A DNA stretch of 33,576 nucleotides from Promicromonospora iranensis (GTDB taxonomy: Bacteria; Actinomycetota; Actinomycetes; Actinomycetales; Cellulomonadaceae), in NCBI RefSeq assembly GCF_028994805.1, contig NZ_JAJQQP010000013.1:153075-186650 (forward strand), read 5' to 3'. The translations under genes and the position numbers were made by a program. Within the stretch, counting starts at the first letter, position 1. Each line of letters starts with the position of its first letter. Below, one piece after another: positions 16,077-24,803 of the stretch. The notes beneath the pieces were generated by a model. It searched no databases and was not told the DNA's origin. It was given only the letters and a program-made list of their open reading frames with translations.

Positions 16077-17098
16077 CAGTTCTTCCCTTCCGTGAGCGCG
16101 CCTGCGGTGTCCCGGCGCAGCACATAGCGCTGGTAGGTCAGCGCGATGACGAGCGAGATCAGGAACAGCACGACCGCGACGGCGTTGCCGTAGCCGAAGT
16201 TCCCGGCCAGCCGCCCGTTCAGGACCATGTAGGTCGCCATCGTCGAGGTGCCCGCCGTCGCGGAGACGTACTGGCCCCAGATGATGTAGACGAGGTCGAA
16301 CAGCTGGAGCGAGCCGATGATCGACAGGAACGCCCAGATGCGGAGCGTCGGGCCGAGCAGCGGCAGGGTGATGGTGCGCTGGATCTGCCAGTACGAGGCG
16401 CCGTCGATCGCGGCCGCCTCGGAGAGCTCCTCCGGAATGCTCTGCAGGCCCGCGAGGAACAGGATCACAGCGAAACCGATGTACTTCCAGCTGATGATGA
16501 CCATCAGCGACCACAGGGCGATCCTGGGATCGGACAGCCAGTCGACGGCGAGGAACCCGAGGCCCATCTTCTCGAACAGATCGTTGACCGCGCCCGAGGA
16601 CTGGAGCATCAGGCTCCACCCCGTGCCGACGATGACCTCCGAGATCACGTACGGCACGAAGATGAGGATGCGGATGACGGAGCGCCCGCGGATCTTTTGG
16701 TTCAGCAGGAGGGCCAGGGCGACGGCCGCGGGCCCCTGGAGGATCAGGGAGAGCACCACGATGTAGCCGTTGTGCAGGAGCGCCTCGTGGAAGGCGGAGT
16801 CCCGGAGGATGATCAGGTAGTTGTCGAGCCCGACGAACTCTGTCGGCGGCCCGTAGCCCTTCCACTTGAAGAACCCGTAGTAGGCCGCCAGGAAGACGGG
16901 GAAGATCACGAACGCGAGGAACACGACGATGGCAGGACCGGAGAGCAGGGTGATCTCGAGCGTCTTGCGCCGGTCGATCCTCTTCCCCCGCCGCGGCCCA
17001 TGGGCCGGGGACGGCGTCCGCACGCCGGCCGCGTCCACCACGGGCCCCTCGGGCGACGTCGTCCGGGTCGCTCTGCTCTCGCCCAGGGAGTGAGTCAT
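16076..17098 (-). CDS. ABC sugar importer permease, MalF/AraP type
   Basis: 340 residues from ATG 17098, 8 bp after the binding-protein stop. A basic, proline-rich cytoplasmic N-terminus of about 48 residues precedes the first membrane segment (LLSGPAIVVFLAFVIFPVFL). The EAA loop is IPEELSEAAAIDGASYWQIQ. Together with the next permease it forms the channel for the ligand of the 17107-18396 lipoprotein. The operon converges on the GH3/kinase operon, suggesting that this importer supplies its substrate. Confidence 0.93.
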   Translation of the reverse strand: MTHSLGESRATRTTSPEGPVVDAAGVRTPSPAHGPRRGKRIDRRKTLEITLLSGPAIVVFLAFVIFPVFLAAYYGFFKWKGYGPPTEFVGLDNYLIILRDSAFHEALLHNGYIVVLSLILQGPAAVALALLLNQKIRGRSVIRILIFVPYVISEVIVGTGWSLMLQSSGAVNDLFEKMGLGFLAVDWLSDPRIALWSLMVIISWKYIGFAVILFLAGLQSIPEELSEAAAIDGASYWQIQRTITLPLLGPTLRIWAFLSIIGSLQLFDLVYIIWGQYVSATAGTSTMATYMVLNGRLAGNFGYGNAVAVVLFLISLVIALTYQRYVLRRDTAGALTEGKN

Positions 17099-17106
17099 GG
17101 GGATCG

Positions 17107-18396
17107 CTACTCCATCGCGGCCGCGGCGTCCACGGCTTCGACGATGCTCTGGGGGTCGCCGTCGCCGGCCAGCATCTCCACGACGCCGGCGTTGAGCGCG
17201 TTGCCCACGTTCTGGCCGTAGAGCGTGTCCAGCCAGACGGAGACGTACGGAGCCTCGTTGTAGGCCTCGAGGACGGACTGCAGGGCGGGGTCGGTCACGA
17301 CGCCCTGCGCCTCCTTGTTGGCCGGCAGCGTCACGAACGCCTCGGCGTAGTTCTCCTGGTACTCCGTCTGCATGAAGAAGTTCAGGAACTGAGCACACTC
17401 CGGCGGAGCCTCGACGAAGCAGGAGTAGCCGTCGACGCCGCCCATGAACGCGCCCGGTTCGCCGTCGCCGCTGTCCGTGGCGGGGAACGGGAACCAGCCG
17501 AGGTCCTGCAGCGGCTGCTCGTCCGGGGTCAGGCCCGCGATCACGCCAGGGTTCCACGCCCCCATGAGCTCCATCGCGGCCTGGTGGTTGGCAAGCAGAC
17601 CCGCCGAGGAACCGGCCCCCTGCTGGGCCGTCGCGGTGAGGTAGCCGTCCTGGAACGGTTCGGTCTCGGCGAGAGCCTGCAGGTTCTCGCCCGCTGCCAG
17701 CCAGCACCCGTCGTCGAAGCTGCGGGACGTGGCGGCTGCCTCCAGGGTCTCCTGCGAGCACTCGCGGAGCGCGAAGAAGTAGAACCAGTGCGCGGCGGGC
17801 CAGGCGTCCTTGGCCCCGAGCGCGATCGGCGTGATGTCGGCGGCCTTGAGGTCGGCCACCACGTCGTTCAGCTCGTCGACGGTGGTGGGGGTCTCGGTGA
17901 CGCCGGCGTCGGCGAAGAGGTCCTGGCTGTAGAAGATGCCGCCCGGAAGGATGGCGGTCGGCATACCGTAGATCGCGCCGTCCACGGTGAAGGCGCTCAG
18001 TCCGGCGTCGCCGACGGCGGCCCGGGTGCCCTCGTCGATCGTGTCGGTGAGGTCCATGATCTGGCCGGCCTCGACGACGTCGGCGAGCTTGCCGCCGCCC
18101 CTGGCCATGAAGATGTCCGGAGCGTCGCCGGAGTTCAGGGCGGTCTGCAGCTTGCCGTCCATGTCTTCGTTCTGGATGGACTGGACCTCGATCGTCACGC
18201 CGGGGTTGGCCGCCTCGAAGGCGGCGACCGTGTCCTGCCAGTACGCCTTGCCCGGCCCGGTGGTCGAGTTGTGCCAGAAGGTCATCGTGACGTCGCCGTC
18301 CGAACGTGCTTCGTTGCCGCCGGAGCAGCCTGCGGCCACCAGAGCGACCGTGGTGCCCAGGGCGAGAATGCCTGCGGCCCGAGTTTTCCTCATCAT
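17107..18396 (-). CDS. ABC sugar importer substrate-binding lipoprotein (family 1)
   Basis: 429 residues from ATG 18396 (MMRKTRAAGILALG), with AAGGGA before it; the longer upstream frame is rejected because the lipoprotein signal begins here. Lipobox LVAAGC at residues 18-23. Mature features are VTMTFWHNSTTGPGKAYWQD, LNSGDAPDIFMARGGGKLAD and YGMPTAILPGGIFYSQDLF, standard for CUT1 oligosaccharide binders. It captures the sugar outside the membrane and delivers it to the two downstream permeases. The ligand is unknown. Confidence 0.92.
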   Translation of the reverse strand: MMRKTRAAGILALGTTVALVAAGCSGGNEARSDGDVTMTFWHNSTTGPGKAYWQDTVAAFEAANPGVTIEVQSIQNEDMDGKLQTALNSGDAPDIFMARGGGKLADVVEAGQIMDLTDTIDEGTRAAVGDAGLSAFTVDGAIYGMPTAILPGGIFYSQDLFADAGVTETPTTVDELNDVVADLKAADITPIALGAKDAWPAAHWFYFFALRECSQETLEAAATSRSFDDGCWLAAGENLQALAETEPFQDGYLTATAQQGAGSSAGLLANHQAAMELMGAWNPGVIAGLTPDEQPLQDLGWFPFPATDSGDGEPGAFMGGVDGYSCFVEAPPECAQFLNFFMQTEYQENYAEAFVTLPANKEAQGVVTDPALQSVLEAYNEAPYVSVWLDTLYGQNVGNALNAGVVEMLAGDGDPQSIVEAVDAAAAME

Positions 18397-18428
18397 CGTG
18401 GAATCCCTTGCGAAGTTGTTTTCGACCG

Positions 18429-18447
18429 TCGGCAGAATCTCTGCCGA
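18429..18447. promoter_or_regulatory. inverted repeat in the binding-protein leader
   Basis: TCGGCAGA and TCTGCCGA flank a 3-bp centre, 33 bp upstream of the ATG. The site could be an operator or a leader hairpin of the importer transcript. Confidence 0.35.
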
Positions 18448-18502
18448 TCGACGGACGACGGCGTCCGCCACGGAGGAGAGTGGCAGGCCCGCAATTGCGG
18501 TG

Positions 18503-18515
18503 TCAAACGGTTTCA
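18503..18515. promoter_or_regulatory. LacI-type near-palindrome upstream of the first ABC importer
   Basis: TCAAACGGTTTCA is palindromic apart from its centre and one position. It lies about 107 bp upstream of the binding-protein start. It differs from both palindrome families of the neighbouring LacI genes, so the importer may answer to another LacI-type repressor. Confidence 0.4.
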
Positions 18516-18561
18516 ATATCGATTTCAGAACGCCGAGAACAAAGGGGCGCGCGCCGAACAG

Positions 18562-18583
18562 CCGGGAGGGCGAATCCTCCCGG
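18562..18583 (-). terminator. hairpin downstream of the GH51 gene
   Basis: CCGGGAGG (18562-18569) pairs with CCTCCCGG (18576-18583) around a 6-nt loop, about 64 nt beyond the GH51 stop. A probable transcript end before the importer promoter region. Confidence 0.5.
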
Positions 18584-18646
18584 CCGTTCGCTCCTAGCCG
18601 GTATTTGTCCGCGGTATTCACCAGCGGATTCTCGCTATGAAGTTGG

Positions 18647-20158
18647 TCAGATGCGTTCCAGGCGGAGGATCGACCAGGACACCGGCGGCAGCTCTACGTG
18701 CGCGTGGTCGTCGGCGACCTTGGCGGTCGTGTTGGTACGCGGCAGCACGGAGGTAGCGTCGTCGGCGGTCGCCGACCAGCTGTGGTCGGGGTTGGAGAGC
18801 GTGAGCGCCTCGGCGACCCGGAGCCCCGGGAAGCCGCGCAGGTCCACTCCGAGTGCCACGTCGTCGGTGAGCGACCGGTTCACCGCGAGCAACACGACGC
18901 CACCTGTCTCCGTGTCGTGCGTGGCGACGGCGTCGAGCACCGGGACCGGGCCGAACTTCGCCGTCTCCTGGACCGGCGCGTCGACGGCCAGACGCAGCAC
19001 CTCACCCGCCGCGTGCCGGGCGGTCAGGGCGAAGGGGTGGAAGGTCGTCTGCCGCCAGGACCGTCCGCCGGGCTCGGTCATGATCGGCGCGATCACGTTG
19101 ACGAGCTGCGCGAGCGACGCGGCGTGCACGCGGTCGGTGTGCCGCAGCAGCGAGATGAGCAGGTTGCCGACGACCACCGCGTCGGCGACGTTGTAGCGGT
19201 CCTCGAGCAGCACGGGTGCCACCGGCCAGTCGTCGCCGGACGGCGGACGGGACTCAGCGCGCTTCTGGTACCAGACGTTCCACTCGTCGAAGGAGACGTG
19301 GATCCGCTTGGTGTGCTTGCCCGCCGCCCGCACGGCGTCGGCGGTGGCGGACACCGAGTCGACGAAGTGGTCCATGTTCACCGCGGACGCGAGGAATGAC
19401 GCGAGGTCGCCGTCCTCCTCCCAGTAGTAGGCGTGCGCCGAGATGTGGTCGACGTGCTCGTACGCCTCGGTGAGGACCGTGTGTTCCCACTCGCCGAACG
19501 TGGGCATCTGGGACCCCGACGAACCGCATGCCACGAGCTCGATGTCCGGGTCGACCATGCGCATGGCGCGGGCGGTCTCGGCCGCGAGCCGCCCGTACTC
19601 GTGCGCGGTCTTGTGGCCGATCTGCCAGGGGCCGTCCATCTCGTTGCCCAGGCACCACATCTTGATCCGGTACGGCTCCTCCGCGCCGTTCGCCCGGCGG
19701 CGGTCACTCCATTCCGTGCCGCTGGGGACGTTGCAGTACTCGAGCAGGTCCAGGGCCTCCTGCACGCCGCGCGTACCGAGGTTGACGGCCATCATGGGCT
19801 CGACGCCGGCCCGAGCGCACCAGCGCACGAACTCGTCGACGCCCACGAGGTTCGGGTCGGTCGAGTGCCACGCGAGGTCCAGGCGCCGGGGCCGCTGGCC
19901 GACCGGTCCGATCCCGTCCTCCCAGCGGTACCCCGAGACGAAGTTGCCGCCCGGATAGCGCACCGTCGAGACGCCGAGCTCGCGCGTGAGCTCGACGACG
20001 TCGCCTCGGAAGCCGTCGTCGTCGGCGGTCGGATGGCCGGGATCGTGCAGGCCCGTGTACACGCTGCGGCCCAGGTGCTCGACGAACGAGCCGAACGTGC
20101 GGGGGCGCACGGGTCCGACGACGAACGCCGGGTCGATGGTGACGGAAGCGGACAGCAT
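18647..20158 (-). CDS. alpha-L-arabinofuranosidase, GH51, intracellular
   Basis: 503 residues from ATG 20158 (GAGGAG upstream). No signal peptide. The clan-A barrel shows SVYTGLHDPGHP, STVRYPGGNFVSGYRWEDGI, the acid/base in KMWCLGNEMDGPWQ (Glu173) and the nucleophile in HVSFDEWNVWYQ (Glu292). A C-terminal beta domain ends VSWSILRLERI. It removes terminal alpha-L-arabinofuranosyl units from short arabino- or arabinoxylo-oligosaccharides in the cytoplasm. It is the last gene after two permeases and a binding protein on the same strand, so the importer very likely supplies its substrate. Confidence 0.95.
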   Translation of the reverse strand: MLSASVTIDPAFVVGPVRPRTFGSFVEHLGRSVYTGLHDPGHPTADDDGFRGDVVELTRELGVSTVRYPGGNFVSGYRWEDGIGPVGQRPRRLDLAWHSTDPNLVGVDEFVRWCARAGVEPMMAVNLGTRGVQEALDLLEYCNVPSGTEWSDRRRANGAEEPYRIKMWCLGNEMDGPWQIGHKTAHEYGRLAAETARAMRMVDPDIELVACGSSGSQMPTFGEWEHTVLTEAYEHVDHISAHAYYWEEDGDLASFLASAVNMDHFVDSVSATADAVRAAGKHTKRIHVSFDEWNVWYQKRAESRPPSGDDWPVAPVLLEDRYNVADAVVVGNLLISLLRHTDRVHAASLAQLVNVIAPIMTEPGGRSWRQTTFHPFALTARHAAGEVLRLAVDAPVQETAKFGPVPVLDAVATHDTETGGVVLLAVNRSLTDDVALGVDLRGFPGLRVAEALTLSNPDHSWSATADDATSVLPRTNTTAKVADDHAHVELPPVSWSILRLERI

Positions 20159-20212
20159 GAGCGATGTACTCCTCGAGGGTTCGTGCGGTGGTTGGTTCGC
20201 GGGGGAGGGCGT

Positions 20213-20257
20213 GCGCAGGAGGGGCGGCCGCCGTGGCAGTGGCCGTCCCGCCTGCGC
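20213..20257 (-). terminator. GC-rich hairpin between binding protein and GH51
   Basis: GCGCAGG (20213-20219) pairs with CCTGCGC (20251-20257), with an inner GGGCGGCC/GGCCGTCCC extension. It lies just beyond the binding-protein stop and may partly terminate or stabilise the importer transcript ahead of GH51. Confidence 0.5.
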
Positions 20258-20275
20258 GCTCACGGGGGCCAGGGC

Positions 20276-21604
20276 CTACTGCCCCAGCTGGTTCTGCAGG
20301 TCGGCCTGCGTCTGGTCCAGGGCATCTTGGGCCGACGTGCCGTTCTCGTAGATCTCGTTGAGCGTGACCGTGCGGAACGTGTCGTCGACGGTGGGCCAGT
20401 TCGGGTCGCTGAACGACTCGAAGTGCCCGATCCCGTCCTTCACCTCGCCCAGCACGTCGAACAGGTTGGTCTGGAAGTACTCGTTGAACTTGTTCTCCGG
20501 GTCCTTGGTGACGTCCTCGTCCTCCCAGACCGCCATGTTCACGGGGTCGAAGCCCAGCACCTGCCACACGGCGACGTTCGCCTCGGGGGAGAGCTTCGCG
20601 AACGCCAGCCACTCGGCAGCGAGGTCCTTGTTCGGCGAGACGGCGGGGACCGACGCGCCGGTGCCGCCACCGCCGATGGTCTGCACCACTGCGTCGTCGG
20701 TGACCGGCGCCGGAGCGATGGCCACCTTGCCTGCGAGGTCGGGCATGTAGTCGACGAACCGGGACGTGTACCACGCCGGGTAGACGATCGCGGCGTAGTC
20801 GCCGTCGTTGATCGCGCCGTACGCCTCCTCGGAGTCGGGGCTCCCACCGGGGATCGTGGAGATCGCGCCGGCGTCCTGCATGTCCTTCATCAGTGCGAGG
20901 GTCTCGACGACCTCGGGGCTGTTCACCTGCACGTTGCCGTCGGCGTCGAAGAACTTACCGCCGAGCTGCGCCGTGATGAGCGGCTCGAGGAACATGACGC
21001 TGGTGCTGGCGACACCGAACGCCTTGCCGGTCTCCTCGTTGTACCTGACCCCGGCCTCCTTGAAGTCGTCCCAGGTCTTGATGGTCGTGTAGTCGATGCC
21101 CGCACCCTCGAGCGCCTCCGTGTTGTAGAACGTGGTGAACGCGCCCACGTGGGTCGGGAACCCGTAGACCTTTCCGTCCTTGCTGTACAGGTCGAGGCGG
21201 GCCTGGACGACGTCGTCCTGGTACGGGGCGGCCGCCTCGGTCAGGTCGACCAGGGGTGGGTTCTCGCCCTTGACGAAGTTGGCGAACTTGTTGACCTCGA
21301 TGTCCACGACGTCCGGCAGGCCCTCACCGGAGTTCACCGCGAGCTGCAGCTTGTTGTGCATGTCGTCGTAGGGGTAGACGGTGACCTCGAGCTTGATCTC
21401 GTTGTCGGGGTTGGCCTCGTTCCACCGCTCGGCCATCTCCTCGTAGTACGTGGCGTGCACGTCGGCGAACGTCCACATGTCGAGCGTGGTGGATCCGTCG
21501 GCGTTCTTGGCGGGTGCTTCCTGCTGGCTGCCGCCGCATGCGGTCAGCGCCGTCACCGCAAGTGCGGCGACCACCGTGGACACCCTCGTCCGTAGCCTTG
21601 TCAT
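20276..21604 (-). CDS. ABC importer binding lipoprotein, AraN-like
   Basis: 442 residues from ATG 21604 with GGAGA upstream. Signal and lipobox are TVVAALAVTALTACGG (Cys at about 23). Mature features are TTLDMWTFADVHATYYEEMA, LQLAVNSGEGLPDVVDIEVN, YGFPTHVGAFTTFYNTEAL and GFDPVNMAVWEDEDV. The pattern resembles arabino-oligosaccharide binders of the AraN type. It sits between AraPQ-like permeases and a GH51 gene, which supports arabinan/arabinoxylan oligosaccharides as ligand (inference from context). Confidence 0.9.
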   Translation of the reverse strand: MTRLRTRVSTVVAALAVTALTACGGSQQEAPAKNADGSTTLDMWTFADVHATYYEEMAERWNEANPDNEIKLEVTVYPYDDMHNKLQLAVNSGEGLPDVVDIEVNKFANFVKGENPPLVDLTEAAAPYQDDVVQARLDLYSKDGKVYGFPTHVGAFTTFYNTEALEGAGIDYTTIKTWDDFKEAGVRYNEETGKAFGVASTSVMFLEPLITAQLGGKFFDADGNVQVNSPEVVETLALMKDMQDAGAISTIPGGSPDSEEAYGAINDGDYAAIVYPAWYTSRFVDYMPDLAGKVAIAPAPVTDDAVVQTIGGGGTGASVPAVSPNKDLAAEWLAFAKLSPEANVAVWQVLGFDPVNMAVWEDEDVTKDPENKFNEYFQTNLFDVLGEVKDGIGHFESFSDPNWPTVDDTFRTVTLNEIYENGTSAQDALDQTQADLQNQLGQ

Positions 21605-21632
21605 GATTTTCTCCGTTCGATCTGGGGAGGGG

Positions 21633-22529
21633 TCAGCCCTTGACCGCTCCCGCGGTGATTCCTTCGATGAAGAACCGCTGGAATGCGAGGAAAAGAATGA
21701 GGACCGGGATCAGCGAGAAGAATGCGCCGATGATGAGCAGCTCGTAGTTGTTGCCGTACGGCGTGAGCAGCGTGTTGAGCCCGATCGGGAGCGTGAACTT
21801 CTCGGGGCTGCGCAGCACCAGCAGCGGCCAGAGAAAGTTGTTCCAGCACAGCATCCCGTTGAGGATCGCCATGGCGGCCATCGCTGGTTTCGTGATGGGC
21901 AGGACCAGGCGGAAGAAGATGCCGAACTCGCTCACCCCGTCGACCCGCCCGGCCTCGAGGATCTCTTTCGGTATCCCCAGGAAGTACTGGCGGAAGAAGA
22001 AGATCGTCACGGCCGACGCGAGGAAGGGGAGCACGATCACGGTGTAGGTGTCCGCCAGTCCCATGTCGTTGACCTGGACGTACAGGGGGAGCATGAGCAT
22101 CTCGAACGGCACCGTCATGACGAGCAGCACCATGATGAACCACAGGGTCTTGGTCCTGAACTCGTACATCGCGAACCCGTAGGCCACGAACGAGCTCACC
22201 AGGAGCGTGCCGACGACCTGTCCGACCGTCAGGAGCAGGGTGTTGGCGAACCACCGGAAGTACGGCCCCGAGTCCGTGAACAGCAGGACATAGTTGTCCA
22301 GGCTGAGCGAGCCGAGGTCGACGTCGAACGACACCCCGCGTCGGATCACCTCGTTGCCGTCCTGGAACGTGCCCACGAAGATCGCGATGAGCGGGATCAG
22401 GGAGATCAGGGCCATCACGAGGAGGAGGACGCCCTGGACCCACGCCCCGGTGGATGGCCTCGTACGGCGTTCGGCCGGGGCGGGACGAGCGGTCGCCGCC
22501 TGTGCATTTTCCTGGAGCGCGGCCATCAT
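21633..22529 (-). CDS. ABC importer permease, AraQ-like
   Basis: 298 residues from ATG 22529, ATGA-overlapping the preceding permease. Six membrane segments begin at WVQGVLLLVMALISLIPLIA. The EAA loop is IPKEILEAGRVDGVSEFGIF, with glycine replacing the second alanine, a common variant. It pairs with the 22526-23422 permease. Confidence 0.93.
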   Translation of the reverse strand: MMAALQENAQAATARPAPAERRTRPSTGAWVQGVLLLVMALISLIPLIAIFVGTFQDGNEVIRRGVSFDVDLGSLSLDNYVLLFTDSGPYFRWFANTLLLTVGQVVGTLLVSSFVAYGFAMYEFRTKTLWFIMVLLVMTVPFEMLMLPLYVQVNDMGLADTYTVIVLPFLASAVTIFFFRQYFLGIPKEILEAGRVDGVSEFGIFFRLVLPITKPAMAAMAILNGMLCWNNFLWPLLVLRSPEKFTLPIGLNTLLTPYGNNYELLIIGAFFSLIPVLILFLAFQRFFIEGITAGAVKG

Positions 22530-23422
22530 GCGGCCTCCTTCTTGAAGGTGCCGCTGGCGACGAGATAGGAGATGTTGATCGCCATGATGACGGCGAGCAG
22601 CACCACACCGACGGCCGATGCGAAGCCGAGGTCGTTCTCCTCGATGCCCTTGCGGTAGAGGTAACCCACGACCGTGAGGCCCTGGTTGTTGGGGGAGTTG
22701 TTGCCGGCGTAGAGCATGAAGCTCTCGAGGAACATCGAGAGGCCGCCGTAGACGCTGATCGTGACGACGTAGACGATGGTCGGTCGGATGTTCGGGATCG
22801 TGATGTGGATGAACTGCCGGACCTTGCTGGCCCCGTCGATCGATGCCGCCTCGTAGTACTCGGTCGGGATCGCCTGCATGCCGGCCAGGAAATACATCGT
22901 GTTGACCCCGGTCCACCGCCAGAGCGCGATGGCCAGCAGGGCCACGAGCCCGGTGGCGTCGCCGCGCAGCCAGCGCACGGGGCCGAACCCGAGGAAGTCC
23001 GCCACCTGGTTCATGATCGCGACGTCGGACTCCGCGAAGATGAGGCGGAAGACGATGCCCGCGACCACCACGGAGGTCAGCGCGGGAACGAACATCGAGG
23101 CCTTGAAGAAGGTCTTGATGCGAGTGCTGCCGATGTTCGAGTTGATCAGTGCCGCCAGGACGAGCGGGATGGGGATGAGGAGCACCAGGGTCAGGACCGT
23201 GTAGCGCAGGCTGTTGTACAGCGCCTGCCAGAAGATGCGGTCGCGCCAGAGCCGTTCGTAGTTGTCGAGCCCGATGAACGTCGCCTGCCCGTAGAGCACC
23301 TCCTGGGTGCTCATCACGAACGACCGGCCCAGCGGAACGATCCAGAAGACCGCGAGAGTCACGAGGAACGGCAGGATGAACAGGTAGGGCGCGAGCCTCT
23401 TGGAGTACAGGAGCTGCTTCAC
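22526..23422 (-). CDS. ABC importer permease, AraP-like
   Basis: 298 residues from GTG 23422, with GAGGAGG about 11 nt upstream. It begins with APYLFILPFLVTLAVFWIVP as first membrane segment and has the EAA loop IPTEYYEAASIDGASKVRQF. First gene of a four-gene operon (permease, permease, binding protein, GH51), divergent from the LacI gene at 23500. No ATPase gene is present. Confidence 0.93.
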   Translation of the reverse strand: MKQLLYSKRLAPYLFILPFLVTLAVFWIVPLGRSFVMSTQEVLYGQATFIGLDNYERLWRDRIFWQALYNSLRYTVLTLVLLIPIPLVLAALINSNIGSTRIKTFFKASMFVPALTSVVVAGIVFRLIFAESDVAIMNQVADFLGFGPVRWLRGDATGLVALLAIALWRWTGVNTMYFLAGMQAIPTEYYEAASIDGASKVRQFIHITIPNIRPTIVYVVTISVYGGLSMFLESFMLYAGNNSPNNQGLTVVGYLYRKGIEENDLGFASAVGVVLLAVIMAINISYLVASGTFKKEAA

Positions 23423-23499
23423 GGCGTTCTGGATCCTCCTCGATCAGAGCCATGGGTGACACCGGCGCGACGGGACGTGGTCGTCGATCGCGGGGTGCC

Positions 23500-24537
23500 A
23501 TGATGGGCGGCGTGGTGAAGATGAGCGATGTGGCCCGCGAAGCCGGTGTCTCGAAGATGACCGTCTCGAACGTCATCAACGGGCGGCCAGGTGCGAGCGA
23601 GGACACGCGGGCCCGTGTGCTCGAGGCCGTGGCACGGCTCGGCTACCAGGTGAACGCAACGGCGCGCCAGCTCCGGGCCGGTCGCAGCGGCGCGATCGGC
23701 CTGCTGGTCCCGCACCTGGACGGGCCCTACTACTCCCACCTCGCGGCTCGCCTGGACACCCTGGCGCAGTCGCGGGGCTACCACGTCATCATCGAGCGCA
23801 CCGGGGCGAGCCGGGAGGGAGAGCTCGCCGCGATCTCCGCCGAGCGGGTACGGCCCTACGACGGCGTGGTGTTCAGCCCCGTGCAGATCGACTCCGCGGA
23901 CGTGCGCCGCGCCGGCGTCGAGGTCCCGGTCGTCCTGCTCGGCGAGCGGCGGCTGTCCGGCGAGTTCGACCACGTGATGATGGACAACGTCGGTGGTGCG
24001 GAGCTCGCCACGTCGTACCTGCTCGAGCGCGGCGCGCGGCGCATCGCCCTGATCGGCGGGCGCCCGGAGACAGGCGTCGACAGCATGGCGACCCTGCGCA
24101 GCCGTGGCTACCGTGGCGCGCACGCGAAGGCCGGAGTGCCCGTCGATGAGCGGCTCGTCGTCGATGCCGCCTCGTTCACCACGAAGGACGGCTACGAGGC
24201 GGTGATGCGACTTCATCGCGACGGCATCTCGTTCGACGGCTCCTTCGCCCTGACCGACGCCGCGGCGATGGGCGCCCTGCGTGCGCTCGCGGACATCGGC
24301 CTTCGTGTCCCGGACGACGTCCAGGTGGTCGGCTTCGACAACGACGCGGAGAGCGAGTACCTCGTCCCGCGGCTGACCACCATGGACCCGGACAACGACT
24401 CGATGGCCGAGCGCATCATGGAGCTTCTCCTGCGCCGGGTCGAGGCCGGTACGTCGGAGGTGGGGGACGTGGTGGAGTCGGTGATGTCGGCCCGGATCGT
24501 GGTGCGCGAGTCGACGCTCGCTCACATGCCGGGGTGA
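23500..24537 (+). CDS. LacI-family regulator of the arabinoxylan locus
   Basis: 345 residues from ATG 23500; ATG 23452 and GTG 23512 are alternatives and no start has a strong ribosome site. The helix-turn-helix is KMSDVAREAGVSKMTVSNVI. The ligand-binding domain has GLLVPHLDGPYYSHLAARLD, ERGARRIALIGGRPETG, DVQVVGFDNDAESEYL and LTTMDPDNDSMAERIMELLL. It divides divergently from the AraPQ/AraN/GH51 operon and lies next to four TTTATCGATAAA-like palindromes, so it probably controls the GH62 and esterase genes. No such palindrome was found in the 77 bp before the importer operon, so control of that operon is less certain. Confidence 0.92.
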   Translation: MMGGVVKMSDVAREAGVSKMTVSNVINGRPGASEDTRARVLEAVARLGYQVNATARQLRAGRSGAIGLLVPHLDGPYYSHLAARLDTLAQSRGYHVIIERTGASREGELAAISAERVRPYDGVVFSPVQIDSADVRRAGVEVPVVLLGERRLSGEFDHVMMDNVGGAELATSYLLERGARRIALIGGRPETGVDSMATLRSRGYRGAHAKAGVPVDERLVVDAASFTTKDGYEAVMRLHRDGISFDGSFALTDAAAMGALRALADIGLRVPDDVQVVGFDNDAESEYLVPRLTTMDPDNDSMAERIMELLLRRVEAGTSEVGDVVESVMSARIVVRESTLAHMPG

Positions 24538-24607
24538 TCGTCGATCGGTCACAGCTTCTCTTCCTCGAGTAGCCCATCACTGGCCGTGATGTTTATCGAT
24601 AAAGTAG
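24513..24607 (+). repeat. 95-bp direct repeat, copy A (lacI 3' tail plus operator)
   Basis: Matches 26586-26680 without gaps at 80 of 95 positions (about 84%, counted by eye). It covers the last eight codons and stop of the lacI gene, then untranslated DNA, then the perfect palindrome at 24592-24603. Confidence 0.8.
24592..24603. promoter_or_regulatory. perfect palindrome TTTATCGATAAA, probable LacI operator
   Basis: Perfect 12-bp palindrome in the gap between two convergent genes, where no intact gene starts nearby. Variants occur at 26444, 26665 and 26777. Its odd placement is explained if a gene once started here. Confidence 0.6.
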
Positions 24608-24748
24608 GTGTGATCGATGAGGGTGTCAACGCTCCGGGCGTGACTGGGCGCGGGTGAGATCCAGCGGGACGTCGGCGAGGGGCACCGTCCGGTGACCAGA
24701 GGGCTGTCGACAAGATGCCGGGGCGAGGCGTGCCCTCACGCGATCGAC

Positions 24749-24797
24749 GACGGCCCGGCGTCACGCGCCCCGAGGGGGTGTGTGACGCCGGGCCGTC
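24749..24797 (-). terminator. terminator downstream of GH62
   Basis: Perfect 16-bp stem GACGGCCCGGCGTCAC (24749-24764) with 24782-24797, 17-nt loop, immediately after the GH62 stop (24804). It probably also ends transcripts coming from the lacI side. Confidence 0.8.
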
Positions 24798-24803
24798 CCG
24801 GCG

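Noticed and set aside
19433-21595. 720-codon plus-strand frame opposite GH51 and the AraN-like gene
   Set aside because: It spans two real minus-strand genes and their gap; its composition is typical of a high-GC antisense frame.
22454-23503. 349-codon plus-strand frame over the AraP-like permease
   Set aside because: Antisense of a clear membrane permease; rich in D, R and H with no domain.
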